A program made the position numbers and the translations under genes. Shown piece after piece: positions 1-7,310 of a stretch of 45,916 bases of DNA. The stretch is from JAISGQ01 sp045534445 (GTDB lineage Bacteria > Bacillota > Clostridia > Oscillospirales > Acutalibacteraceae), in NCBI GenBank assembly GCA_045534445.1, contig JAZSJQ010000071.1, forward strand, positions 1-45,916. The letters are read 5' to 3'. The notes under the pieces were generated by a model. That model was given only the letters and a program-made list of their open reading frames with translations. It made no database searches and was not told the DNA's origin. Within the stretch, counting starts at the first letter, position 1. Every line of letters starts with the position of its first letter.

Positions 1-1
1 A

Positions 2-33
2 TTGTCTTCCTAAGACCGCTTGGCCTCCGACTT
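2..33 (-). other. Sequencing adapter remnant (MGI/BGI DNBSEQ type)
   Basis: Read on the minus strand, these 32 bases start AAGTCGGAGGCCAAGCGG and end GGAAGACAA. From memory this matches the MGI/BGI DNBSEQ read-1 adapter in full. The dikinase reading frame keeps family-like sequence (ending MMAF) exactly up to position 34 and then becomes unrelated (KSEAKRS, stop). The block is therefore a library artefact at the contig end, not genome. Confidence 0.93.
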
Positions 34-765
34 GAATGCCATCATCTGTACGTTAACAGCTGTACCCCATGAATAAGGAATATCGTTGTCACGACGGTAA
101 ACGTTTGCACGTGGGTTGTCCCATGAAGGTAAAACAGCCTCAACAGCACCCATAAGCTGAACCTTAGGATCATCTGGGAAGTCCTCACCGATCTTGTTCT
201 TGTACTCAGCCTTGAACTGACCAGCAAGCTCCTTAAGATCCTCAGCAGTAAGATCTACGTCCTGAGTAACTCCTCTATTCTCCTTCATCTCGTCGATGAG
301 CTGATCGGAGTACTTCTTACCGACTTGCATATCAACGGCCGAGTACATCTGAATAAATCTTCTGTAGCAGTCCCAAGCCCAACGGGGGTTGCCGGACTTA
401 GCGGACATAACCTCAACAACTTCCTCATTAAGACCGAGGTTGAGGATGGTATCCATCATACCGGGCATGGATGCACGAGCACCGGAACGGACGGAAACGA
501 GGAGAGGATTCTCCTTATCACCGAACTTCTTGCCGGTGATGCCTTCCATCTTGTCGATGTACTCCATGATCTGTGCCTGGATCTCATCATTGATCTTGCG
601 ACCATCTTCGTAGTACTGGGTGCAAGCCTCAGTAGTTACGGTGAAGCCCTGGGGTACGGGAAGACCGATGTTGGTCATCTCAGCAAGGTTAGCACCCTTA
701 CCGCCGAGGAGCTCACGCATGTTGGCGTTACCTTCGGAAAAAAGGTAAACAAACTTGTTGCCCAT
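34..765 (-). CDS. ppdK: Pyruvate, phosphate dikinase, N-terminal fragment (cut by contig end)
   Basis: Pyruvate phosphate dikinase interconverts pyruvate, ATP and Pi with PEP, AMP and PPi in the cytoplasm; in anaerobes it often replaces pyruvate kinase or feeds gluconeogenesis. The 244 genuine residues are the start of the ATP-grasp nucleotide-binding domain: GGKGANLAEM, GLPVPQGFTVTTEAC, LLVSVRSGARASMPGMMDTILNLG and the YRRDNDIPYSWGTAVNVQ stretch just before the contig ends. Full-length family members are about 870-890 residues, so the phosphohistidine and PEP domains are missing. Start chosen at 765 because GGAGGT lies just upstream. The stop codon at 10-12 lies in the adapter and must be ignored. 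Confidence 0.95.
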
Positions 766-1141
766 TGTAATCTACCTCCATTTATTTTTTGCGATTATAT
801 ACCGCACATTGTGAGGACATGAAAATCCTCGTGCAATACCACAAGAAATTTTAACATACATATACCCCAAAAGTCCAGTGGTTTTAGAAAAATTCGCAAT
901 TTATATGGATTATTTCCTATTTTGACCAATTTTACACATAAGTATGTTGTTTTTTTCACAATCGGTGCAAGAATGATACCGTTGTTTTCGATTTTTGAAT
1001 GCGCGACGGACTTTATATCCTGTCTCTCCGTAATTTTACACATACTGTTGGTAGATAAATTTTCATACCATCCATACGAACAGTGTGTTCCATTTGAAAA
1101 CCCGCCGTGATAGAATAGTGTCAGTGAAAGGGGCTGGCAAT
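766..1141. other. Gene-free divergent region between ppdK and the XRE regulator
   Basis: No convincing gene. For ppdK (minus strand) there is a TATAAT at 794-799 that could be a -10, without a clear -35. For the regulator (plus strand) a TAGAAT at 1111-1116 is a weak -10 candidate. A 13-bp direct repeat, AATTTTACACATA, occurs at 928-940 and 1032-1044; it could be an operator but its meaning is unknown. The open frames here are short and lack ribosome binding sites. Confidence 0.5.
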
Positions 1142-2227
1142 ATGAAAAACAGGCTCGGAGAAAACATAAGAAATCTCAGAAAAGGACGCAAGCTTACTCA
1201 GGAGCAGCTGGCGGAGGCTATGGGAGTTTCCGCAGGTGCTGTGTACAAATGGGAGGCTGCGCTGTCTGTTCCCGATATAGAAATAATTATTCTTTTAGCG
1301 GAATATTTCGAAGTTTCTGTGGATGTGCTTCTTGGATATGAGATGCAAAGCATCAATCTTAAATCTGTTCTTGAAAGGCTGCACAGAAGCTGTATCGACA
1401 GAGATTTTGAAAAGGGCAGGCAGGAGGCCGAACGGGCGCTGCAGAAATACCCCAATAACTTTCAGGTCGTATACAAAAGTGCAATGGTGTATTTTCTTTC
1501 TCTTGAGAAAGATTATCTGCGACGTGCTCTTGAGCTTTTCTCACGCTCTCTGGAGCTTATTGACCAGAACACCGATGACAGCATAAGCGAAGCTCTTATA
1601 TACAGCAGAATGTCCCATATCCATGGCGTTTTTAAAGAATATGACAAGTCAATCGAGCTTCTTCAGAAGTACAACTTTGATGGCCACAACGAAGCATACA
1701 TCGGTGAAATACTGTCCCGAAGCAACAAATACGATGAAGCTCTTCCCCATCTTTCGGCGGGACTTGCAAATATAATCAACTCTCTTCTGTACCTCTGCTC
1801 AGGCTATGCAAACGCATATATCGGCAAGGGTGAATTTCAGAATGCGAGAGATATGATGCTCTGGCTTATTGATGTTTACAACGGTCTGCGCATAAAAGAT
1901 GAGCCATTCTTTCTTGATAAAAGCATTGTGGTCATGTATGCCGCCTGCGCTCAGTGCTGTGCAATGGAGGATGACCTTGAAACGGCTCGCTCTTTCTTAA
2001 AGCAGGCTTATGACCTTGCACTTAAATTTGACGCTTCTCCTGTTTACGACATGAGCAATCAGAGATTTTATCACTGCGATGAAGACACCCGAGCCTATGA
2101 CAGCTACGGTGACACTGCCGTTGAAGCCATAATCAATATTTTAAATGACAGACACAACATAAATCCGCAGCTTGCCAATTCAGGACTTAAGGAAATCTGG
2201 GAGGAAATATACAATGAAGAAAACTAA
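1142..2227 (+). CDS. XRE-family transcriptional regulator with TPR-like C-terminal region
   Basis: The N-terminal 60 residues form a helix-turn-helix of the XRE/Cro type (GENIRNLRKGRKLTQEQLAE, then VSAGAVYKWE). The remaining ~300 residues are helical, with TPR-like periodicity (SALVY-like helices, repeated Y/A/L positions), as in regulators that bind a peptide or protein through a solenoid. Start 1142 is preferred over an upstream in-frame start at 1085 because AAAGGGG lies directly before ATG and the HTH begins there. The gene overlaps the following ABC exporter gene by 14 bp, so it probably controls and is co-transcribed with it. Ligand and targets are unknown. Confidence 0.85.
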   Translation: MKNRLGENIRNLRKGRKLTQEQLAEAMGVSAGAVYKWEAALSVPDIEIIILLAEYFEVSVDVLLGYEMQSINLKSVLERLHRSCIDRDFEKGRQEAERALQKYPNNFQVVYKSAMVYFLSLEKDYLRRALELFSRSLELIDQNTDDSISEALIYSRMSHIHGVFKEYDKSIELLQKYNFDGHNEAYIGEILSRSNKYDEALPHLSAGLANIINSLLYLCSGYANAYIGKGEFQNARDMMLWLIDVYNGLRIKDEPFFLDKSIVVMYAACAQCCAMEDDLETARSFLKQAYDLALKFDASPVYDMSNQRFYHCDEDTRAYDSYGDTAVEAIINILNDRHNINPQLANSGLKEIWEEIYNEEN

Positions 2228-3923
2228 AAGAGAATTTATAAAAAGCTTTTACAAAGGCAACCGACTGAATTTTGCCCTTGCACTTACCGCGACGATCATA
2301 ATGAGCTTTGCAAACCTCGTTATTTCCTGGCTCCTCCAGCAGGTAATAGACTGTGCTACGGGAAACGGCAACGCATATTCCTTTAAAACTCTGCTTATTA
2401 TTCTCTTTGTAATTATCGGAATCATGGGACTTTTCTCGGTGCTGCTCTATTTCTCGAAGCCTGCCTTTATTTCAAAGGCAATGAAGCAGTATAAGGACAC
2501 CGCACTCGATAAGATATCCCAAAAAGGGATAAGTGCTTTCCGCAGGGAAAACACCTCTCTTTACTCCTCTGCCCTTTCAAATGACGCCGCGTCAATAGAA
2601 AAAAGCTATCTTGAAAGCAGCTTTGATCTTATCATGCACCTGATCCTTTTTGTAGGTGCCTTCTCCATGATGCTCTGGTACAGCCCTCTGCTGACCCTTG
2701 TTACAATCGGATTTACAATTCTCCCTGTCACTGCATCTCTTCTGACTGGCAACCGCGTGGCTGTTGCCGAAAAGGAGCTTTCCGACAAGAACGAAAGCTA
2801 TATGTCAATGCTCAAGGACTGTCTGACAGGCTTCTCTGTTATCAAGAGCTTCAAAGCTGAAAAAAGGATCATCGCTCAGCTTTCAGAGTCGAACAGCCGC
2901 TGTGCCGCCGCCCGCTGCCGCAGAGGAAAGATAGCTGTCATTCTTGAGACCGTAGGACTTGCGGCAGGCTTTATCACTCAGTTCGGCGTGTTCTTTTTCA
3001 GCGCATATCTCGCTCTGTCGGGCAAGGGCATAACCGCAGGCGTTATTATTCTTTTCGTCCAGCTTATTAATTTTGTCATCTCCCCCATCGCCTCCGTTCC
3101 CAAGATTCTTTCCGAACGGAAGGCCGCAAAGGCACTTATCGCAAAGCTTGCCGAATCGGTATCGGGCAATGTCCGCGAGGAAGGCACCTGCACACTTACT
3201 ACCCTTGAAAAAGGCATTGATATCAAAAACGTCACCTTCAGCTATGACGAAGAGAAAAACGTACTCAACAACATATCCGTCAGCTTTGAGGCAGGAAAAA
3301 GCTATGCGCTGGTCGGTGCTTCGGGCAGCGGAAAGTCCACTCTTTTAAACCTTCTTATGGCTTCTCACGGCGGCTTTGAGGGCGATATCTGCTACGACGG
3401 AACACCTGTCGGAGATATAAAAAGCGATTCTCTCTATGACCTTGTTTCTGTCGTTGAGCAGAATGTGTTTATTTTCAATGCATCTATCCGAGATAACATT
3501 ACCATGTTCGGTGACTTCCCCAAGGCAGAGGTTGACAGAGCGATCGAGCTTTCGGGTCTGTCCGCACTGATAGCCCGGAAGGGTGAGGACTACCTCTGCG
3601 GCGAGAACGGAAGCGGTCTTTCGGGCGGTGAAAAGCAGAGGATCTCCATTGCAAGAAGTATGCTTCGCAACTCTCAGGTGCTCTTTGCAGACGAAGCCAC
3701 CGCCGCCCTTGACAAAGCCACCGCATATCAGGTGACCGATGCCATACTCAACCTTGACGGCATTACACGAATCACCGTTACACACGCTCTCGATGAAAGC
3801 CTGCTTCGCAGATACGACTGCATAATAACCATGAAGTCGGGGCAGATTGCCGAGTGTGGCAGCTTCTCTGAGCTGATGGAGAAAAAGGGCTATTTCTATT
3901 CACTTTATACCGTTTCGCAGTAG
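2214..3923 (+). CDS. ABC transporter, fused permease/ATPase (exporter type)
   Basis: Half-transporter of 569 residues that would work as a dimer in the cytoplasmic membrane. The first ~310 residues hold about six hydrophobic helices of the type-I exporter fold (ALTATIIMSFANLVISWLL and so on). The ATPase domain follows: Walker A GASGSGKST near residue 367, signature LSGGEKQRI near 468, Walker B VLFADEAT near 490 and the switch histidine in THALDE. Start at 2214 follows GGGAGG and overlaps the regulator's 3' end, so translation is likely coupled. Substrate cannot be read from the sequence; peptide, lipid or drug export are all possible. Confidence 0.9.
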   Translation: MKKTKREFIKSFYKGNRLNFALALTATIIMSFANLVISWLLQQVIDCATGNGNAYSFKTLLIILFVIIGIMGLFSVLLYFSKPAFISKAMKQYKDTALDKISQKGISAFRRENTSLYSSALSNDAASIEKSYLESSFDLIMHLILFVGAFSMMLWYSPLLTLVTIGFTILPVTASLLTGNRVAVAEKELSDKNESYMSMLKDCLTGFSVIKSFKAEKRIIAQLSESNSRCAAARCRRGKIAVILETVGLAAGFITQFGVFFFSAYLALSGKGITAGVIILFVQLINFVISPIASVPKILSERKAAKALIAKLAESVSGNVREEGTCTLTTLEKGIDIKNVTFSYDEEKNVLNNISVSFEAGKSYALVGASGSGKSTLLNLLMASHGGFEGDICYDGTPVGDIKSDSLYDLVSVVEQNVFIFNASIRDNITMFGDFPKAEVDRAIELSGLSALIARKGEDYLCGENGSGLSGGEKQRISIARSMLRNSQVLFADEATAALDKATAYQVTDAILNLDGITRITVTHALDESLLRRYDCIITMKSGQIAECGSFSELMEKKGYFYSLYTVSQ

Positions 3924-3972
3924 GCGAAACCGACTGAAGGGGCGGAAGTCATAGCCTCTGCCCAAACTGAAA

Positions 3973-4023
3973 ACACCTCATCCGTCTCATTTCATTCGAC
4001 ACCTTCTCCTCAAGGAGAAGACT
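3973..4023. repeat. Degenerate copy of a dispersed clostridial intergenic repeat
   Basis: The stretch ACACCTCATCCGTCTC... followed by the hairpin CTTCTCCT-CA-AGGAGAAG (4003-4020) has the look of an intergenic repeat common in gut Clostridia (CCTCATCCGTCA-type followed by a CCTT...AAGG hairpin). Family assignment is from memory and needs a whole-genome comparison. Confidence 0.4.
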
Positions 4024-4032
4024 AAAGCAAAA

Positions 4033-4070
4033 CGCCGCAGAGCAAATGCTCTGCGGCGCATCTTTTTGAT
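4033..4070. terminator. Rho-independent terminator, probably bidirectional
   Basis: A 12-bp perfect stem, CGCCGCAGAGCA (4033-4044) with TGCTCTGCGGCG (4047-4058), is followed on the plus strand by CATCTTTTTG. It ends the ABC exporter operon. On the minus strand TTTTGCTTT follows the stem, so it can also end the gene that stops at 4073. Confidence 0.88.
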
Positions 4071-4072
4071 TT

Positions 4073-4813
4073 TTATTCAGCTTTGGTCTCGGTCTCAACA
4101 GTGGGCATCTCGATGGAGTCAACAGAAGGAACCTCGACAGCGTCAACTGTGGGAACTTCTACTGCCTCAGCAGGAGCCTCGACAACGGGAGCCTCGACAA
4201 CGGGAGCCTCAGCAGCAGGTGCAGCCTCAACAGCAGGTGCTTCGGCAGCATTGACGGTTTCTGCCGCATTATTTGCAGCAGCTGCTGCAGCGTACTGAGC
4301 AGTGAAAGCCTTGTTTGCCTTTACTCTTGCAACTGCATCACGAACATTTGCAAATCCGCCGATCACGCAGAACAGCATACCGAGTCCGAGGCTTGCAAAA
4401 TACTCGCCTCTTAACTTCTCGGGATTAATTACAGTCTGACCATCGGCAAACTCAAGATTCTTAAGGAAAAGACCTGCGGACTCAAGGCTCTCTGCAAAGG
4501 TAAGGGTGTACCATGTCTCACCGGAAGCCTTCCAGTCCTGATATGCCTTGTAAATATCGGTTGCGATGCAGAGATACCATGCAACGACCATGACGATGAT
4601 GCAGGCGATAACGGAAACTACAACACCCTTGATGCTTTCCTTGCCCGCGAAGAGCTTATAGCCCTTGAGAGCACAGATGATTCCGATAATTCCGCTGAGA
4701 GCCGCGATGAAATTCACCTGATAAAGCAGATACCATGCGACACCGCCGGCAAGTGAAAACAGAAGTGCGCCGACTACGCCCAGCAGGAAGCGTTCTTTTT
4801 TCTCTTTGACCAT
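4073..4813 (-). CDS. Membrane protein with Ala/Glu/Val/Pro-rich acidic C-terminal tail
   Basis: No family recognised. About four transmembrane helices are visible (FLLGVVGALLFSLAGGVAWY, FIAALSGIIGIICAL, VVVSVIACIIVMVVAWYL, and SLGLGMLFCVIGGF). They are followed by an Ala-rich stretch and a ~60-residue tail rich in A, E, V and P with repeats of the type EAPVVEAPVVEAP. The tail is presumably cytoplasmic or extracellular and unstructured. Start at 4813 is chosen because AAGGGG sits upstream; a longer frame to 4882 runs into the promoter. A clear sigma-A-like promoter lies at 4848-4876. The tail recalls the AVAEE tail of the symporter at 12648-14552. Confidence 0.75.
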   Translation of the reverse strand: MVKEKKERFLLGVVGALLFSLAGGVAWYLLYQVNFIAALSGIIGIICALKGYKLFAGKESIKGVVVSVIACIIVMVVAWYLCIATDIYKAYQDWKASGETWYTLTFAESLESAGLFLKNLEFADGQTVINPEKLRGEYFASLGLGMLFCVIGGFANVRDAVARVKANKAFTAQYAAAAAANNAAETVNAAEAPAVEAAPAAEAPVVEAPVVEAPAEAVEVPTVDAVEVPSVDSIEMPTVETETKAE

Positions 4814-4847
4814 GAAAAATACCCCTTTTCTTGATTTGTTTTGCATA

Positions 4848-4876
4848 ATTATAAAACTATATGTAATAAAATGCAA
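4848..4876 (-). promoter_or_regulatory. Promoter of the 4073-4813 membrane protein gene
   Basis: On the minus strand TTGCAT (4876-4871), a 17-bp spacer and TATAAT (4853-4848), about 35 bp upstream of the chosen start codon. Confidence 0.7.
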
Positions 4877-4883
4877 GAGCAAT

Positions 4884-5210
4884 TTACTGCATTCTGACTT
4901 CGCTTTTAAAATACTGTTCCTGAAAATGAACCGCTTTTTCTATTTCTTCCTTCGTAAAGGTCATGCCTTCAGGGGCTGTCACCCACTTCTCCTCCGCGTC
5001 GTCAAAGCGGTGGATAATTGCAATGATTTTACCCGTGAAGGTCTCAAGAGGCACATTAATTCCCAGCACATAGGCATCCTGCCAGTCTCCGTCAGGTGCC
5101 ATGACTCCTTCGACATATCCGTAATTAACGGGATAAATCATATCAGGATGCTTCGGATGACGGGAACCGAGGGGTCTGTCCATTGTTACTGTTACGATTT
5201 TTCCTATCAT
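4884..5210 (-). CDS. Inorganic pyrophosphatase-like protein (short family I type)
   Basis: A 108-residue protein related to family I soluble pyrophosphatases, which hydrolyse PPi in the cytoplasm. Visible family features are YPVNYGYVEGV and the acidic DGDWQDAYVLG, equivalent to the DGDPLD-type metal-binding signature but with Trp in place of Pro. It is shorter than typical bacterial enzymes (~175 residues), so activity is uncertain. Start at 5210 is chosen because its ATG overlaps the TGA of the upstream acyltransferase gene (ATGA), a classic coupled pair; a GTG at 5234 is the alternative. Co-expression with a PlsC-like enzyme suggests removal of pyrophosphate or a role in lipid metabolism, but this is inference. 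Confidence 0.75.
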   Translation of the reverse strand: MIGKIVTVTMDRPLGSRHPKHPDMIYPVNYGYVEGVMAPDGDWQDAYVLGINVPLETFTGKIIAIIHRFDDAEEKWVTAPEGMTFTKEEIEKAVHFQEQYFKSEVRMQ

Positions 5211-6502
5211 TTGTGTCTGCCGCTTTCCTTCCACTTTTTCTGATAAAGCTCCTCGGTGGCAAAGGACAGCTTTGTGACAACGTTCTTTTTGTTCTTGGGA
5301 TAGCAGAAGAAAGAGTCGTTTGAAATTGAAATTTCAACGCAGTCCTCGGGCTTGAGATAACAGTAGTCGTACTCGACATGAAGTCCGTTCTGACCGCCCG
5401 GAAGTCGCTGAGCGCGGTACTTTTCGCCTCTGTAGAATCCCTCGATGACAAAGCCGTTTTCGGGATCGTGGGAAAGAGTTCCGTCACCGAGATGAATAAA
5501 GTTCATTGCTCTGGGCTGAGAGTAGATATCCACCTCGTCAAAGAAGGAGTACTCCCCTGCTTCTATCTGCGCTCTTACCTGCTCGCGCTCCCACTCGAAC
5601 CAGTCGGGAACATGGGAAAATTCGGTCTCTCCCTCGTTGGCTTTCAGCTCGCCTGTTTCAAGAAGAGTCCAGCGCTTGCCGCATTCGGTGCAGAAAATCT
5701 CAGCACCCTTTGAATCCATCTTGGATTCAGTCATGCAGTGAGGGCACTGGTAAAGCACCTTGTGAAGTCCCTCTGCACGGAATTTTTCTTTTATAAGTAT
5801 GCCGTTTTCCTTCTGATAGCGGTAATCATCGTATTCCATGGCATTTCTTACTGCCTCGTTTATTTCGTCAATGCTCATGCTTTCAACCTGTTCGGCAGTA
5901 AGTATCTGTGTCATGGTTGCGTGGAAGGGCACCTTGCGCTTTTTGCGGAAGTTCCAGAAGGGAGAATAAAGATAATTGCCTCTGTGGATAATGACCACCA
6001 CGGGAACTTTATTCATCTTGATAAGCTTTCCGAGGGAATCGGGCAGATAGGCTCTTGTGCCGATGGGGGAATATCTTGCCTCGGGGTACATACACATGAT
6101 ATCTCCCCTCTTTATGACATGGCGGATATTCTTTACAAGGGCAAGGTCGTTTGTGAACTTCCTTGTGCATATGCTTCCGATAAGCTCCATGAGCCAAGGG
6201 CGGCGATAGTAGCCGTCAAGGTTCACAACGTTATTTATCCTGTGGGGAAATGTGAGCTGAGAGCCAAGGATAAAGTCTATGAAATACATATGGTTGCTGA
6301 GGATAATATAAGGAGGCTTGAGCCCTTTCATATTTATCTTTTCAAGCTTGCGCTTCTTGCCGAAAAGTGCAAATTTCGACAGCAGCCATATGAGCCAGAC
6401 GATAAAAATCGGCTGTCTTATGGGCTTTTTACCCGTATTGTAGCGTTTTTTGTTTTTGTAGTTTACTTCGATATTTATTTCCTTTTTTACGTTTTCGCTC
6501 AT
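5207..6502 (-). CDS. PlsC-family (lyso)phospholipid acyltransferase with C-terminal zinc ribbon
   Basis: The N-terminal ~230 residues belong to the 1-acylglycerol-3-phosphate acyltransferase superfamily. The HX4D catalytic motif is seen as NHMYFID near residue 70, and the acceptor-binding region MYPEARYSPIG replaces the usual FPEGTRS. A hydrophobic segment near residue 30-45 suits membrane attachment. A CPHC...CTEC zinc ribbon near residues 253-275 and a C-terminal domain without recognised homology follow; this extension is unusual. Total length 431. RBS AAGAGG precedes the ATG and lies in one arm of a 13-bp inverted repeat. The 3' end is coupled to the pyrophosphatase-like gene. Likely role: acyl transfer in membrane lipid synthesis. 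Confidence 0.85.
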   Translation of the reverse strand: MSENVKKEINIEVNYKNKKRYNTGKKPIRQPIFIVWLIWLLSKFALFGKKRKLEKINMKGLKPPYIILSNHMYFIDFILGSQLTFPHRINNVVNLDGYYRRPWLMELIGSICTRKFTNDLALVKNIRHVIKRGDIMCMYPEARYSPIGTRAYLPDSLGKLIKMNKVPVVVIIHRGNYLYSPFWNFRKKRKVPFHATMTQILTAEQVESMSIDEINEAVRNAMEYDDYRYQKENGILIKEKFRAEGLHKVLYQCPHCMTESKMDSKGAEIFCTECGKRWTLLETGELKANEGETEFSHVPDWFEWEREQVRAQIEAGEYSFFDEVDIYSQPRAMNFIHLGDGTLSHDPENGFVIEGFYRGEKYRAQRLPGGQNGLHVEYDYCYLKPEDCVEISISNDSFFCYPKNKKNVVTKLSFATEELYQKKWKESGRHK

Positions 6503-6509
6503 AAATATA

Positions 6510-6577
6510 CCTCTTGTAAAGCAGTTTTGTCACAGACCCATATATTATAGGCTATATCGGCACAGCTTTACAAGAGG
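6510..6577 (-). promoter_or_regulatory. Acyltransferase promoter flanked by 13-bp inverted repeats
   Basis: CCTCTTGTAAAGC at 6510-6522 is exactly inverted at 6565-6577. Between them, on the minus strand, lies TATAAT (6549-6544) with TTGTAA (6573-6568) 18 bp upstream as the -35. One arm thus covers the -35 and the other covers the ribosome binding site of the acyltransferase gene. A pair of operator sites or an RBS-masking hairpin (if transcription starts further upstream) are both possible. Confidence 0.55.
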
Positions 6578-6603
6578 TGTTTTAATTATTTTTAATTTTT
6601 ATT

Positions 6604-7155
6604 TCAAGCTCCCACGGCAAGGCGCTCCAGCGGTCTGCCGTCTGCCCATTTTTCACAGTACACCCGTGTGCATTTTTCATACTTTTCAAAAAGCATTTTC
6701 GCCTTGTTTTCGTCTCCGTAAACCTTCCAGCAGCCGACCATTTTACAGCCGTCCGCCTTATTTTCAATGAAGCCGCTGACGTCCTCCGGGGGATAACCGA
6801 GAAAAAGACCGATCTCGTGAGGAAATTCCTCCGATTCTTTAAGACGGTGTATCAGCCGTGCCACACACTGCTCCGGCTTTTCACAGCAATAGCCTCTTTC
6901 TCTCAGCATCTCGCAGGCGGTCTCATTGCGAAGATCGGCACTGAGACGCTTCGGTCTGAACACATATATCAGCGCTCTGTTGTCGGCACAGCGCAGAGGC
7001 AGTGCTCTGAGTCCTTTTTTCAGAAGCTTTCCGTTGAGGGCACGCAAGCCGTCCCTCACCTCTTCCATATCCCTGTATGGGCAGGTGAACATATTCCCCG
7101 TTTTAAGCCCTGCAAGAGTCGGTGAGCAATGTCTTACTACCATTTCTTCTTTCAT
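6604..7155 (-). CDS. DUF3793 family protein
   Basis: A 183-residue cytoplasmic protein matching the DUF3793 family of Clostridia: HCSPTLAGLKTGNMF at the start, then LRALPLRCADNRALIYVFRP, HEIGLFLGYPPEDV and a C-terminal GCWKVYGDENKA stretch. Several conserved cysteines (C9, C20, C56 and later ones) are visible. Function is unknown; relatives are often found beside iron-uptake or flavodoxin genes. RBS AAGGAG lies 9 bp before ATG. The gene stands alone behind a strong promoter overlaid by two dyad operators, so it is probably tightly repressed by a dedicated regulator, perhaps a metal-responsive one (inference). Confidence 0.85.
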   Translation of the reverse strand: MKEEMVVRHCSPTLAGLKTGNMFTCPYRDMEEVRDGLRALNGKLLKKGLRALPLRCADNRALIYVFRPKRLSADLRNETACEMLRERGYCCEKPEQCVARLIHRLKESEEFPHEIGLFLGYPPEDVSGFIENKADGCKMVGCWKVYGDENKAKMLFEKYEKCTRVYCEKWADGRPLERLAVGA

Positions 7156-7174
7156 AATGGTTCTCCTTCTTTAA

Positions 7175-7190
7175 GTTAGCGTTTGCTAAC
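7175..7190. promoter_or_regulatory. Dyad operator 2 of the DUF3793 gene
   Basis: GTTAGC-N4-GCTAAC, a perfect dyad in the 5' leader of the DUF3793 gene. It shares its half-site with the dyad at 7205-7230, 35 bp away centre to centre. The half-site resembles the TTAGGTTAGC core bound by DtxR/IdeR-type iron repressors, which is suggestive only. Confidence 0.6.
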
Positions 7191-7204
7191 CTGAGGTTTA
7201 AGAA

Positions 7205-7230
7205 ATACGGTTAGCCCCTGCTAACCGTAT
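7205..7230. promoter_or_regulatory. Dyad operator 1 of the DUF3793 gene
   Basis: ATACGGTTAGC-N4-GCTAACCGTAT, 11-bp perfect arms, placed immediately downstream of the -10 so that it would cover the transcription start. Its core is identical to the dyad at 7175-7190. Confidence 0.7.
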
Positions 7231-7232
7231 TT

Positions 7233-7261
7233 ATGATAGCCTATTTTTGTCTTTTTGTCAA
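7233..7261 (-). promoter_or_regulatory. Strong promoter of the DUF3793 gene
   Basis: On the minus strand TTGACA (7261-7256), a 17-bp spacer and TATCAT (7238-7233), followed at once by two GTTAGC dyads. Confidence 0.85.
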
Positions 7262-7310
7262 CAGGTACAGGATATTTATGCCCTTTATGTTAACGAAATA
7301 TACCTGCTTT

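Noticed and set aside
10..33. Stop codon ending the dikinase gene
   Set aside because: The codon lies in sequencing-adapter sequence, so it is neither a real stop nor evidence for a pseudogene.
795..1043. 82-residue minus-strand frame upstream of ppdK
   Set aside because: No RBS, covers the probable ppdK promoter, no recognisable protein features.
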